Assembly: GCF_003053745.1 (NCBI RefSeq)
Contig: NZ_QAYE01000001.1
Span: 806,001-870,000, forward strand
DNA length: 64,000 bases
Origin: Sphingomonas faeni
GTDB taxonomy: Bacteria > Pseudomonadota > Alphaproteobacteria > Sphingomonadales > Sphingomonadaceae
Reading direction: 5' to 3'
The position numbers and the translations under genes are program-made. This document shows positions 16,288 to 25,007 of the stretch, piece after piece. How positions within the stretch are numbered: the stretch's first letter is position 1; each line of letters starts with the position of its first letter. The notes under the pieces were generated by a model. It did no database searches. It was not told where the DNA came from and saw nothing but the letters and a program-made list of their open reading frames with translations.

Positions 16288-17576
16288 TGGCACCCGATCA
16301 GAAAACGCGCCTCAAGGCGATCATCGGTGGATCGACCGGCAACCTGGTCGAGTGGTTCGACTGGTACGTCTACTCCGCCTTCACCCTATATTTCGCACCG
16401 CATTTCTTCCCGTCGACCGATCGCACTGCGCAGTTGCTCAGCACGGCGGCGGTCTTCGCGGTCGGCTTCCTTATGCGGCCGATCGGCGCGTGGATCATGG
16501 GGATCTATGCGGATCGCCATGGTCGCAAGGCCGGGCTGACGGTGTCGGTCACGCTGATGTGCGCGGGCTCGCTGATCATCGCGTGTACGCCGGGATACGA
16601 GACGATCGGCGTCTTCGCGCCAACGATGTTGGTGATCGCGCGGCTGATGCAGGGGCTGTCGGTCGGCGGCGAATACGGCGCGTCGGCGACGTATCTCACC
16701 GAGATGGCGGGCAAGAACCGCCGCGGGTTCTTCTCGTCGTTCCAGTACGTCACGCTGATCTCGGGCCAGCTGCTCGCGATCTGCGTGCTGCTGATCCTGC
16801 AGTCGACGATGAGCGAGGCTGCGCTCGATTCCTGGGGCTGGCGCATCCCGTTCGCGATCGGCGCGGTGCTCGCCGTGGTCGTGTTCTACATCCGTCGTGG
16901 CCTTGCCGAGACGCAGAGCTTCGAGAATGCCAAGGCCGATGCGGGCGACGGCAAGCCGAAGTCAGGCTTCATCCAGCTGATCACCAAGCATCCGCGCGAG
17001 ACGATCACGGTGATGCTGCTGACCGCGGGTGGTACGCTCGCCTTCTATGCCTACTCGATCTACATGCAGAAGTTCCTGGTCAACACCAGCGGGTTCAGCC
17101 GCGAAGTGGCAAGCCAGATCAACGCCGCGACGCTGTTCGTGTTCATGCTGCTGCAGCCGATCGCGGGCGGGCTTTCGGACAAGATCGGGCGCAAGCCGCT
17201 GATGGTCGGGTTCGGTATTGCCGGCGTGCTGTTCACCTATCCGATCTTCGCGGCTCTGGAGACCGCGACCAACCCGATCTATGCCGGGTTGCTGGTGATG
17301 GCGGCGCTGGTGATCGTGACGGGCTACACGTCGATCAACGCGGTCGTGAAGGCGGAGCTGTTCCCGGCGCATATCCGCGCGCTGGGCGTCGCGTTGCCCT
17401 ATGCGCTGGCGAATACGCTGTTCGGCGGGACCGCAGAGTTCGTCGCGTTGAAGTTCAAGGGCGCGGGCTTCGAACGCGGCTTCTACTGGTACGTGACGGC
17501 GATGATCGCGGTGTCGCTGGTCGTGTATTTGCGCATGAAGGACACGCGGACGAACAGTCAGATCGTCGAGGACTAG
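16287..17576 (+). CDS. MFS transporter, metabolite:H+ symporter (KgtP-like) family
   Basis: 429 residues and about 12 membrane helices. NLVEWFDWYVYS at the N-terminus, GIYADRHGRKAGL after helix 2, LMQGLSVGGEYGASATYL and GGLSDKIGRKPLM are signatures of the metabolite:H+ symport branch that includes alpha-ketoglutarate and proline/betaine permeases. The substrate cannot be read from the sequence. It is translationally coupled to the M3 peptidase gene (TAATG overlap). A palindromic repeat separates it from the convergent kinase gene. Confidence 0.9.
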   Translation: MAPDQKTRLKAIIGGSTGNLVEWFDWYVYSAFTLYFAPHFFPSTDRTAQLLSTAAVFAVGFLMRPIGAWIMGIYADRHGRKAGLTVSVTLMCAGSLIIACTPGYETIGVFAPTMLVIARLMQGLSVGGEYGASATYLTEMAGKNRRGFFSSFQYVTLISGQLLAICVLLILQSTMSEAALDSWGWRIPFAIGAVLAVVVFYIRRGLAETQSFENAKADAGDGKPKSGFIQLITKHPRETITVMLLTAGGTLAFYAYSIYMQKFLVNTSGFSREVASQINAATLFVFMLLQPIAGGLSDKIGRKPLMVGFGIAGVLFTYPIFAALETATNPIYAGLLVMAALVIVTGYTSINAVVKAELFPAHIRALGVALPYALANTLFGGTAEFVALKFKGAGFERGFYWYVTAMIAVSLVVYLRMKDTRTNSQIVED

Positions 17577-17588
17577 GCGCGCGCTGCT

Positions 17589-17690
17589 CCCTCTCCCCTG
17601 CGGGGAGAGGGCTGGGGTGAGGGGCTGTTCCAGGTGATGCGCTGCTTGGCTGCCCCTCACCCCGACCCTCTCCCCGGAGGGGAGAGGGGG
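17589..17690. repeat. Palindromic intergenic repeat between convergent genes
   Basis: Arms built on CCCTCTCCCCTGCGGGGAGAGGG and CCCTCTCCCCGGAGGGGAGAGGG face each other over a 40-base centre, with CCCCTCACCCC / GGGGTGAGGGG extending the pairing. It probably serves as a two-way terminator between the MHS transporter and the sensor kinase. Confidence 0.8.
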
Positions 17691-17696
17691 AAGGAA

Positions 17697-19049
17697 CTAG
17701 CGCGGGAGCTCGATGATCGCGTCGAGGCCGCCAGCCGGACGGTTGACCAAGCGGATCTCGCCACCAGCTTCCCGCACGATCGCGCGGGCCAGCGCCAGAC
17801 CAAGGCCGATCCCTCCCGTCTCGCGATTGCGCGAGCTCTCTAGCCGGGTGAAGGCGTCGAACACGTCGCCCATCCGATCTTCCGGGATACCGGGCCCCTG
17901 ATCCGCTACGACGATCGCCACGGTCTTCGCCCCCGCCTCGACACGCACCTCAGCCGACACGCCGTATTTGATCGCATTCTCGATCAGATTGCGGACCGCG
18001 CGGCGGATCAGCGAGGGGCGCAGATGCATCCGCAGCCGCTCCGTCTCGACGAAGCTGACGTCGCTGCCGATATCGCGGAAATCCTCGACCACCGCATCGA
18101 CCAGCGCCGCAAGGTCGACGTCGGTCAGCGGTTCGCTTGGCCGCCCGAGCCGTGCCAGCGACAGGATGTCGTCGAGCGTGCGGTTCATCTCCGCCACCGT
18201 ATCGATCATCCGCGCCCGATCGGTATCGTCCTCCACCGATTCGATGCGGACCCGCAGAGCTGCCAGCGGCGTGCGCAGGTCGTGGCCGATCGCGCCGAGC
18301 ATCCGGTCCTTCTCGTCGAGCATTCCCGTCACGCGCAGCCGCAGCGCATTGAAGGCGGTGATCAGCGCGGCGACGTCGTCGGGGCCTTCGGCGGGCATCG
18401 GCGTGCCGGGCTCGCCGGGCCGGAAGCGTTCCGCCGCGAAGCGCAGGTTGCGCAACGGGCGCGACAGCCGCCGGACGATCCAGAGCACGGGCAGCAGCAC
18501 GATGATGTAGAGAATCGCGGTCTGGGTCAGCAACGCGATCAGCAGGCGAGACCCCGGTTGCGGCCATGGCGCAGTGACCGTCAGCCAGCCGCGCCCGGGC
18601 TGTTCGACCGCGATCAACAGCGCGGTGCCATCACGATCGCCGCGGCGGTTGCCTGCACCGTGACGGTCGTCGTCATCATAGTCGCGGTCCGACTGCGGAC
18701 GCAGGCCGGTGTCGATCCGGCCGACCCGCACGCCTTGTTCGGCGAGCTGGCGGCGCAGTTCGACGGCGACTTCGGGGTGGCGCTCGTACGCGGCCTGCGG
18801 GATCGGATCCGCAGCGACGCGGCGCACCCTCCCGCGATCGGCGGTCAGCGGCCGTCCGGCATGCGCCTCCCGGTCGAGCGCATCGGCGATCCGCGTCGCC
18901 ACCGGACGTGTCGCCTGCGCGAGACGAAACTCCATGCGATCGCGAAGGATCAGCGCGAAGTTGATGACCTGCGCGACGAACAGCGCGAGCGCGATCAGCA
19001 GCGCCATCTGGCCGGCGAGGCTGCGCGGCCAGGGCTTGAACCGCGTCAT
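17697..19049 (-). CDS. Two-component sensor histidine kinase
   Basis: 450 residues. The first membrane helix is about 13-35, the second about 168-191, with a periplasmic loop between them containing a very acidic stretch (DRDYDDDDRH, about 121-130). A HAMP region follows. The HisKA motif IGHDLRTPLAALRVR has the phospho-His at residue 256. The HATPase has NLIENAIKYG, DQGPGIP and GGIGLGLALARAI boxes. It lies 10 nt after its response regulator and downstream of an EF-hand gene. The acidic loop could sense a divalent cation; that is an inference. Confidence 0.92.
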   Translation of the reverse strand: MTRFKPWPRSLAGQMALLIALALFVAQVINFALILRDRMEFRLAQATRPVATRIADALDREAHAGRPLTADRGRVRRVAADPIPQAAYERHPEVAVELRRQLAEQGVRVGRIDTGLRPQSDRDYDDDDRHGAGNRRGDRDGTALLIAVEQPGRGWLTVTAPWPQPGSRLLIALLTQTAILYIIVLLPVLWIVRRLSRPLRNLRFAAERFRPGEPGTPMPAEGPDDVAALITAFNALRLRVTGMLDEKDRMLGAIGHDLRTPLAALRVRIESVEDDTDRARMIDTVAEMNRTLDDILSLARLGRPSEPLTDVDLAALVDAVVEDFRDIGSDVSFVETERLRMHLRPSLIRRAVRNLIENAIKYGVSAEVRVEAGAKTVAIVVADQGPGIPEDRMGDVFDAFTRLESSRNRETGGIGLGLALARAIVREAGGEIRLVNRPAGGLDAIIELPR

Positions 19050-19059
19050 ACGGACCCGA

Positions 19060-19797
19060 TCACAGGCGGGTGACTTCGGCCGCCAGCGTATAGCCGCCGC
19101 CCCAGACCGTCTTGATCAGCTCGGGCGTCTTCGCATCCGCCTCGATTTTCCGGCGCAACCGGCTGATCTGGTTGTCGATCGCGCGGTCGAACGCTGCCGC
19201 CTCGCGCCCCTGCGTCAGATCGAGCAACTGGTCGCGGGTCAGCACCTGGCGTGGGCGCGTGACGAGCGCGAGCAGCAGGTTATACTCCCCGGTCGACAGC
19301 GGCACCGACACGCCCTCGCGGTCGATCAGCGCACGTTCGCCCGATTTCAGCACCCAGCCGGCGAACCCGTAGGAGCTGCTCTCCGGCGCATGCTGGCGCG
19401 ATCCGCCCGCCGTCGCGCGGCGCAAAATCACTTTCACGCGCGTCGCGAGTTCGCGCGGCGAGAACGGCTTCACGACGTAATCGTCCGCGCCCATCTCGAG
19501 TCCGACGATCCGGTCGGTCTCCTCGGCGCGCGCGGTCAGCAGGATCACCGGCACGTCGCTGGTCGCGGCGATGTGGCGGCACAGCGACAAGCCGTCCTCG
19601 CCGGGCATCATGATATCGAGGATGACGAGATCGATCGCATACGCCGTCAGCCGCGTCCGCGCCGCCTCCGCATCGCCCGCCTGCGTGACGCGAAACCCCT
19701 GCTTGGTGAGGTACACGGCCAGCGGCTCGCGGATCGAGCGCTCGTCGTCGACGAGCAGCAGGTGCGGCATATCTCCCATCGGGGCAGTGTCTAGCAT
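19060..19797 (-). CDS. OmpR-family response regulator
   Basis: 245 residues as given; a start at 19770 (MPHLLLVDDE) is equally plausible and would remove nine residues. The receiver domain has the acidic pair VDDE, phospho-Asp in LVILDIMMPGEDGLSL (residue 61 in this numbering) and Lys in YVVKPFSPREL. The C-terminal winged helix ends with FDRAIDNQISRLRRKIE and WGGGYTLAAEV, the OmpR/PhoB signature. Partner of the kinase immediately downstream. Confidence 0.93.
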   Translation of the reverse strand: MLDTAPMGDMPHLLLVDDERSIREPLAVYLTKQGFRVTQAGDAEAARTRLTAYAIDLVILDIMMPGEDGLSLCRHIAATSDVPVILLTARAEETDRIVGLEMGADDYVVKPFSPRELATRVKVILRRATAGGSRQHAPESSSYGFAGWVLKSGERALIDREGVSVPLSTGEYNLLLALVTRPRQVLTRDQLLDLTQGREAAAFDRAIDNQISRLRRKIEADAKTPELIKTVWGGGYTLAAEVTRL

Positions 19798-19847
19798 GGC
19801 GGCTGTCCAGGGGAAGCATCGACGCCCGATGCCGCCCCTCCTCCAAA

Positions 19848-20351
19848 TTATCGAGCAGGCGCGGGCGGGGTCACGCCGTCGCGGCGTTCGCGACGATCGA
19901 CGTGGCGCATCTCGGCGGCGTTGGCGCGCTCGGTCGCGTCGATCGTGCCGTCGTGATTGGCATCCATCCGGTCGAACCGCTTGAGCGCGCGCGCCTCGAA
20001 CTCTTCGCGCGTCACGCTGCCGTCGCCGTTCGGATCCATCCGGCGGCCCATGCCGTCATGCTTGCGCCCCCCCGGCGGCGGCACGGGGACATCGCGACCG
20101 CTGGCGACCATCCGGTCGTGCAGCGCCTCGCGATAGGCGCGCATCTCGCCGGCGGTGATCCGGCCGTCATGGTCTGTATCCATCTGCGCGAAGCGAGCGT
20201 CGGCCTGCGCGATCGCTTCCGCGCGGGTGGCGACGCCGTCTTGGTTCGCATCCTGGCGCATCGGCGGTCGTGGAGTGGTAGGCGTTTGCGCGCTAGCGGC
20301 GGACGTGATCGCGCTGGCGGCGAGCATCAGGGTGAGTACGGTCTTGCGCAT
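19848..20351 (-). CDS. Secreted EF-hand protein
   Basis: 167 residues from the ATG at 20351, which has GGAG six bases upstream. The signal peptide is MRKTVLTLMLAASAITSAASA. Four EF-hand loops follow: DANQDGVATRAE, DTDHDGRITAGE, DPNGDGSVTREE and DANHDGTIDATE. Each has Asp at positions 1, 3 or 5, with the invariant Gly at position 6. It should bind Ca2+ in the periplasm. It is 50 nt upstream of the response regulator on the same strand, so the three probably form a cation-responsive operon. Confidence 0.88.
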   Translation of the reverse strand: MRKTVLTLMLAASAITSAASAQTPTTPRPPMRQDANQDGVATRAEAIAQADARFAQMDTDHDGRITAGEMRAYREALHDRMVASGRDVPVPPPGGRKHDGMGRRMDPNGDGSVTREEFEARALKRFDRMDANHDGTIDATERANAAEMRHVDRRERRDGVTPPAPAR

Positions 20352-20477
20352 GTCGGTCTCCAGCGGAGTGGGACGAATTCCCATCGAATGACCGTCGTTC
20401 TAAACCCCGGTTGTCGCAGGGTTTTGCCGCCCCTCCACCAATGTGTCGCAAGATATGTCAGGGGCGTGCTAGTCGGA

Positions 20478-21257
20478 CTAGGCGAAGATCGCGACGCTCT
20501 GCATCTGTTCGGCGACCGGTGTGCCGTCCGTGTTCCAGATCGCCATCTGCTGGCTCGAACTGCCCTCGCGCACGTAGTCGGTGGTCGCGCGGAGCAGCCA
20601 CCAGCCATCGCGCGTCACCGGCTGCGGACCAAGAATGTTGAGCAGCCACGTCATCGAACTGAGCGGGGCGGGGCCACCCAGCAGTTTCAGCGCGGACGGC
20701 GGCAGGCAATCCGCGACCGCGACGAGCTCGACCATCGGATCGAGACCGTCACGCTCGGCCAGCCGCACCCAGCGCAGCCATTCCGCCGGTCCGACACCCT
20801 CGTCGCGCCGATCGAGCAGGTCGAAATTGCGCGAGAACGCGACCGCGCTGGTCCCGCGAAACGTCCGCGTATCGGGGCCGGGCATTGGGAAGTCGGGCGC
20901 GGCGCCGGTCTGGTGATCGACGCGCGACGCGACCGCGCCCATGAACACGAACGTCGCGCGCAGCCCGAGCCCGGCCTCGCTCTCGACATCCGCCTGGACG
21001 AACGCGGCGTTGCGCCCGCGCCGCAACCGGCTCGCGCGGATCATGATGTCGCCGGAGAGGGGGCCGATGAACGACACCTGCGCGGACCGCAGCGGCGGCA
21101 GGTCGACGTCCGATTTCTGCGCGGCATGCAGCGCGAGCGCGGCGGAGAAGCCGCCATAAGCGGTGCGGCCCTGCAACCAATTCTCGGGCACCGTCCCGCG
21201 CCAGCCGCCGCCTTCGATCGGTTCCAGCGCGTCGATCGCCTGTTTCAGACTGGTCAT
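20478..21257 (-). CDS. Acyl-CoA thioesterase family protein (TesB-like double hotdog)
   Basis: 259 residues. GRTAYGGFSAALALHAAQ resembles the first hotdog helix with its catalytic surroundings, SAQVSFIGPLSGDIMIRASRLRRGRN is the connecting strand region, and the second half (GGPAPLSSMTWLLNIL, LLRATTDYVREGSSSQQMAIW) repeats the fold. The family hydrolyses acyl-CoA to free acid and CoA. Its start overlaps the stop of the acyl-CoA ligase gene (ATGA), so it acts in the same acyl-CoA pathway. Confidence 0.85.
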   Translation of the reverse strand: MTSLKQAIDALEPIEGGGWRGTVPENWLQGRTAYGGFSAALALHAAQKSDVDLPPLRSAQVSFIGPLSGDIMIRASRLRRGRNAAFVQADVESEAGLGLRATFVFMGAVASRVDHQTGAAPDFPMPGPDTRTFRGTSAVAFSRNFDLLDRRDEGVGPAEWLRWVRLAERDGLDPMVELVAVADCLPPSALKLLGGPAPLSSMTWLLNILGPQPVTRDGWWLLRATTDYVREGSSSQQMAIWNTDGTPVAEQMQSVAIFA

Positions 21258-22831
21258 GCGGCGGCAGCTCCGAGCCTGTCGCGGAGTTCGCGCTTGAGCA
21301 CCTTGCCGATCGCGCTGCGGGGTAGCTCGTCGGCGACATGGAGCGCGGACAGGCGTTGCGTCTTGCCGAGCTGGCCGTTCACCCAGGCGAGGATGGCGGG
21401 GGCATCCTCGATTACGCCATCGCGTCGCACGTAGAAGCCTACCGGCGTCTCACCCCATGCCTCGGATGACACGCCGATCACCGCGCAATCCGCCACCGCC
21501 GGGTGCTGCGTCATTACCGCTTCCAGATCCGATGGATAGATGTTGAACCCGCCCGAGATGATCAGGTCCTTCTTCCGATCCATCAGCGTCAGGAAACCGT
21601 CCTCGTCGAACCGGCCGACGTCGCCGTGGCGGATGTAGCGGTTGCCGTCGGCGTCATGCCATTCGGCGTCGCGGGTGGCCTCGGTGCGGCCGTGATAGCC
21701 GTTCATCATCGCCGGGCTGCGGCCGACGACCTCGCCCATCTCGCCGGGCGCTACCTCGACGCCGTCATCGTCGATCAGGCGGATTTCGTGCCCCGGCATC
21801 GGCTGGCCGACGGTGTGCAGCTTGGTCGGGTTGGCGGTGGCGTTCAGCGCGCAACTCGCGCCGCCTTCGGTCATGCCGTAGAATTCGACCAGTACGCCCG
21901 GCCAGCGCGCGACGACGTCGGCCTTCAACGCCGCAGAGAAGGGCGCGCTGGTGCTGGTCTTGAAACGGAACGTCGACAGGTCGAAGCTGTCGAAATCGGG
22001 CAGCGCCATGATCCGCTGATATTGCACCGGGACGAGCATCGTGTGCGTCGCGCGGTATCGCTGCGCGAGTTCGAGATAGGCGCGCGCATCGAACTTGCCC
22101 ATCAGCACGACGGTGCCGCCCCAGCCGAGCGTCGGCAGGAAGCTGACCAGCGTCGTATTCGAATAGAGCGGCGTGGCGATCATCGTGACCGCGGTGTCGA
22201 ACCCCGCCGCCGTGTTGCGGGAGACGTGCGCCCAGCGCATCGCGTGGCTCTGGACGATGCCCTTGGGCGTACCGGTCGTGCCGGACGAGTAGATGATGTT
22301 GAACGGGTCTTCGGGGGCGATCGCGACGGGGGCAGGCTTGGTCTCTGGAGGCGTAAGCCACGCATCAAAAGATTGTTCTCCCGCGAAGGCGGTAGCGCAG
22401 CCTGGGCCCCCGCCTTCGCGGGAAAACAACACTATGCGGGCCGTTAGGCGCTGCCCTTCCAACGCCCGCGCATTCTCCGCATCGAGAAACACCAACGGCG
22501 CGCCGCTATCCGCAATCATCGCCGCAATCGCCGCCGGCGTCGCGGACGGTGCGATCGGCGTCGCGACACACCCCGCGCGTACCGCACCAAGGAATACCGC
22601 CGCATAGTCCGTCGTCGGCGCGGCAACGATCGCCACCGCGCTCCCCGGCGCGACCCCGTCGCGCTGCAACGCCGCCGCCACCCGGTCTATCGTCGCGTCG
22701 AGCGTTCGATAGTCGATACCGCCCTGCGCGTCGGCGACGGCCGTCCGATCTCCGCGTTCCAACGCGTGCGCACGGATCAAATCGGGGAGGGTGGCAAAGC
22801 CCGTGGCGAGCATGTCTGCAGCGGTCGTCAT
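21254..22831 (-). CDS. Class I adenylate-forming acyl-CoA ligase (carries an internal repeat)
   Basis: 525 residues from the ATG at 22831; longer starts reach 22927 but add poor sequence. Core motifs are present: IIYSSGTTGTPKG (phosphate loop), FYGMTEGGASC, YIRHGDVGRFDEDGFL, DRKKDLIISGGFNIYPSDLE and the C-terminal Lys in PRSAIGKVLKREL. It activates a carboxylic acid to its CoA thioester. Between the N-terminal part and the phosphate loop it contains FSREGGGPGCATAFAGEQ, encoded by a palindromic repeat (22376-22427). Coupled to the thioesterase gene. Substrate unknown. Confidence 0.9.
   Translation of the reverse strand: MTTAADMLATGFATLPDLIRAHALERGDRTAVADAQGGIDYRTLDATIDRVAAALQRDGVAPGSAVAIVAAPTTDYAAVFLGAVRAGCVATPIAPSATPAAIAAMIADSGAPLVFLDAENARALEGQRLTARIVLFSREGGGPGCATAFAGEQSFDAWLTPPETKPAPVAIAPEDPFNIIYSSGTTGTPKGIVQSHAMRWAHVSRNTAAGFDTAVTMIATPLYSNTTLVSFLPTLGWGGTVVLMGKFDARAYLELAQRYRATHTMLVPVQYQRIMALPDFDSFDLSTFRFKTSTSAPFSAALKADVVARWPGVLVEFYGMTEGGASCALNATANPTKLHTVGQPMPGHEIRLIDDDGVEVAPGEMGEVVGRSPAMMNGYHGRTEATRDAEWHDADGNRYIRHGDVGRFDEDGFLTLMDRKKDLIISGGFNIYPSDLEAVMTQHPAVADCAVIGVSSEAWGETPVGFYVRRDGVIEDAPAILAWVNGQLGKTQRLSALHVADELPRSAIGKVLKRELRDRLGAAAA
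22376..22427. repeat. Palindromic element inside the acyl-CoA ligase gene
   Basis: The arms TTCTCCCGCGAAGGCGG and CCGCCTTCGCGGGAAAAC flank a short GC-rich centre. An almost identical 52-bp copy lies in non-coding sequence at 46241-46292. Here it is read in frame as part of the ligase. Confidence 0.88.
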
Positions 22832-22905
22832 GCGACGCATCGCTAGGCGAACGCGTCCGGCAATGCCATACGGTATATTCGAAAACAGATGCCGAGGAGA
22901 CGCTC

Positions 22906-23520
22906 TTGCTGTTCTACGATAGCGCATTGCCAGCGCCCAACCCGCGCCGCGTCCGCATCTTCCTGGCGGAAAAGCACATCCGCGTGCCGATGGCGCAGAT
23001 CTCGATCCCGAAGGCCGAACACCGGTCGGACGCGTTCCTGTCAGTCAATTCGCTCGGCCAGACGCCGGCCCTGGCGTTCGACGATGGTCGCGTGCTGACC
23101 GAGAGCGTCGCGATCTGCCGGTATTTCGAAGTCCTCCATCCCGATCCCCCGTTGTTCGGCCACGGCGCGCACAATATCGCCGAGATCGACATGTGGACGC
23201 GGCGGATCGAACTGCGGCTGATGACGCCGCTGTCGATGGTATGGCTGCACACGCATCCCTGGACCGCGCGGATCGTCCAGCCGCAATATACCGAGTTCGG
23301 CGAGAGCCAGCGTCCGCGCGTGCTGGCGGCGATGGCGGAGTTCGATCACGCGCTCGACGGTCGCGACTGGCTCGATGGCGAGCGCTACACGATTGCCGAT
23401 ATCGTCCTGCTCACGACGATCGACTTCGCCAAGTTCGTCGGCGTCGCGATGCCCGACGATCTCGAACATCTGAGGGCATGGCATGCCCGTGCTTCCGCCC
23501 GACCGAGTGCCCAAGCGTAA
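22906..23520 (+). CDS. Glutathione S-transferase family protein
   Basis: 204 residues from a TTG at 22906, chosen because GAGGAG lies six bases upstream and the fold begins at once (LLFYDSALPAPNPRRVRIFL). The thioredoxin-like N-terminal domain contains VNSLGQTPALAFDDGRVLTESVAI, the cis-Pro and glutathione-binding loop. The all-helical C-terminal domain has the N-capping box YTIADIVLLT. It is divergent from the acyl-CoA ligase. Substrate unknown. Confidence 0.88.
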   Translation: MLFYDSALPAPNPRRVRIFLAEKHIRVPMAQISIPKAEHRSDAFLSVNSLGQTPALAFDDGRVLTESVAICRYFEVLHPDPPLFGHGAHNIAEIDMWTRRIELRLMTPLSMVWLHTHPWTARIVQPQYTEFGESQRPRVLAAMAEFDHALDGRDWLDGERYTIADIVLLTTIDFAKFVGVAMPDDLEHLRAWHARASARPSAQA

Positions 23521-23613
23521 ACCGCACAGTTAACCAACTCGTTTCACACGATAGAAGTCCTTCCTCGGCTATCTCCGGCGCGGGACAGACCGTGCCCGCA
23601 GGGGAGAAACCGA

Positions 23614-24345
23614 GTGCACAAGCTGATCGTCGTTGCGGCATTGTGCACGCTACCCACCGCCATATCCGCGCAGGAAGCGCCGACGGATGCGGCGATCGTC
23701 GTGCCGGCGCATACCGAGATGGTATTGCGCCTGGACGAGGAGATCGCGTCGGATCGCGCACGCGTCGGGCAAACCGTCGCTGTATCGGTCGCGCGGGACG
23801 TGATCGTCGATGGCGCGGTGTTGATCCCGCGCGGGGCTCCCGGCGTCGGCGCGGTCACCTTCAGGACCGGCAAGGGCGCGTTCGGCAAATCCGGCAAGCT
23901 CGATATCGAACTGCGCTCGGTCGAAGTCGGCGGTCGTAGCGTACCCGTCGTTGGTCGCTATCACGCCGCCGGAGATGGCCGGACCGGCGAGACGATCGGG
24001 ACGATCATCGTCGGCGGTGTCGTCGCGGGGGCGTTCGTCACCGGGCACAACGCCGTGTTCGAGGAAGGGCGCCAGTTCACCGCGTTCACCGGCGAGGCGA
24101 CCCGGATCGCGCGTCCAGCGATACGGATGGCCCGGTACGCACCGCTGATCCCGCCCGCTGCCGCGTCGTTCGCGCGAGGTCCGGCCCTAGTGTCGCCATC
24201 CTACGCGACCGTGGCCTATAGTCCACCGGCCGCGATGGCCGCTCCACCAGCCTACGTAGCTGATGGCAGTTTCGCCCAAAGATTGGCTGCCGCCCAACCC
24301 GTTCGCGGTGGCGATCCGCGGCTGGGGTGGACGATCAGCGACTAA
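23614..24345 (+). CDS. Secreted hypothetical protein with VirB10-like beta domain
   Basis: 243 residues from a GTG, with signal peptide MHKLIVVAALCTLPTAISAQ. The middle (HTEMVLRLDEEIASDRARVG, VSVARDVIVDGAVLIPRGAP, GKSGKLDIELRSVEVGGRSV) resembles the beta-barrel core of VirB10/TrbI C-terminal domains, found also in stand-alone periplasmic proteins. A Gly/Ala-rich hydrophobic segment (IGTIIVGGVVAGAFV) and a Pro/Ala-rich tail follow. No secretion genes are nearby, so a type IV secretion role is not implied. Function unknown. Confidence 0.7.
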   Translation: MHKLIVVAALCTLPTAISAQEAPTDAAIVVPAHTEMVLRLDEEIASDRARVGQTVAVSVARDVIVDGAVLIPRGAPGVGAVTFRTGKGAFGKSGKLDIELRSVEVGGRSVPVVGRYHAAGDGRTGETIGTIIVGGVVAGAFVTGHNAVFEEGRQFTAFTGEATRIARPAIRMARYAPLIPPAAASFARGPALVSPSYATVAYSPPAAMAAPPAYVADGSFAQRLAAAQPVRGGDPRLGWTISD

Positions 24346-25007
24346 CGTCCGGCCTTCACCGCCGTCTGCCCGAGCAGCGGATTCTTCGCTTCGTCGGTGC
24401 TGGGCTTGATGCTGTCGTTGATTGCCTTTCCCTCTCGTACGCGGCGATCGCCGCCGGCCAAGCCGCACTCGCCCTGATCGTGAGGTCGGACCGGGCTTCT
24501 TTTAGAAGCAGTGGGATCTCGCCGCGTTTGGCGGGGGCCGATTAAATAAGTCAGTCTTCGGAATGCTCCAGCGATTGTGTTGCGTGGGAGGCGAGGCAGG
24601 GGCCGTGGCGGGCAAGCTGGACGCCACGAGGGATTCCATCCCTGGCGGGAGCGATAAGGAAAATACGCTTTGCAACGTCGCGAATCTATGCGAGGGGAGC
24701 CGCATACCCGGTATTCAGATTGCCCGGACGCTCCGCTCCACTGATGACGCGGAGACGAGCCCGGCCACGACGTTGGAGAGGGGATAAGGCGGAAGAGCGA
24801 CCCAAACGAGGACGCATCTTCCGCCGTCCTTCTCACGAAACACCGGTAACGCCTTCAAACCCATAAGACATTGCTTCGCAGCGGTATGTCGCTCGTCATA
24901 CACATGCCGTTGGCTCGTCGCAGGTCGGCCAGGAATACAGCTTTAGCTTGTCTGGTACGCCTCAATTGCCCTAGCGTAAGGCCTGTTTCGACTTCGAGGT
25001 ATTGCCG
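24346..25007. other. Gene-free stretch
   Basis: About 660 bases between the secreted protein and the MFS gene. The long open frame on the minus strand (24342-24836) has shadow-like composition (Arg/Ser/Pro-rich, no start signal). I see no RNA gene, clear repeat or promoter apart from a GAGGT ribosome-binding site at the right end for the MFS gene. Confidence 0.6.

Noticed and set aside
17589..17690. CRISPR array, considered for the clustered palindromes
   Set aside because: The repeats are paired palindromes, not regularly spaced identical units with unique spacers, and no cas gene is present.
23614..24345. Type IV secretion system component (VirB10 resemblance)
   Set aside because: No other secretion genes are present and the protein lacks the N-terminal anchor; the resemblance is limited to the beta domain.
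24342..24836. Long minus-strand open frame of 164 codons
   Set aside because: No start signal, Arg/Pro/Ser-rich composition and no domain; it overlaps the tail of the secreted protein on the other strand and looks like a shadow.
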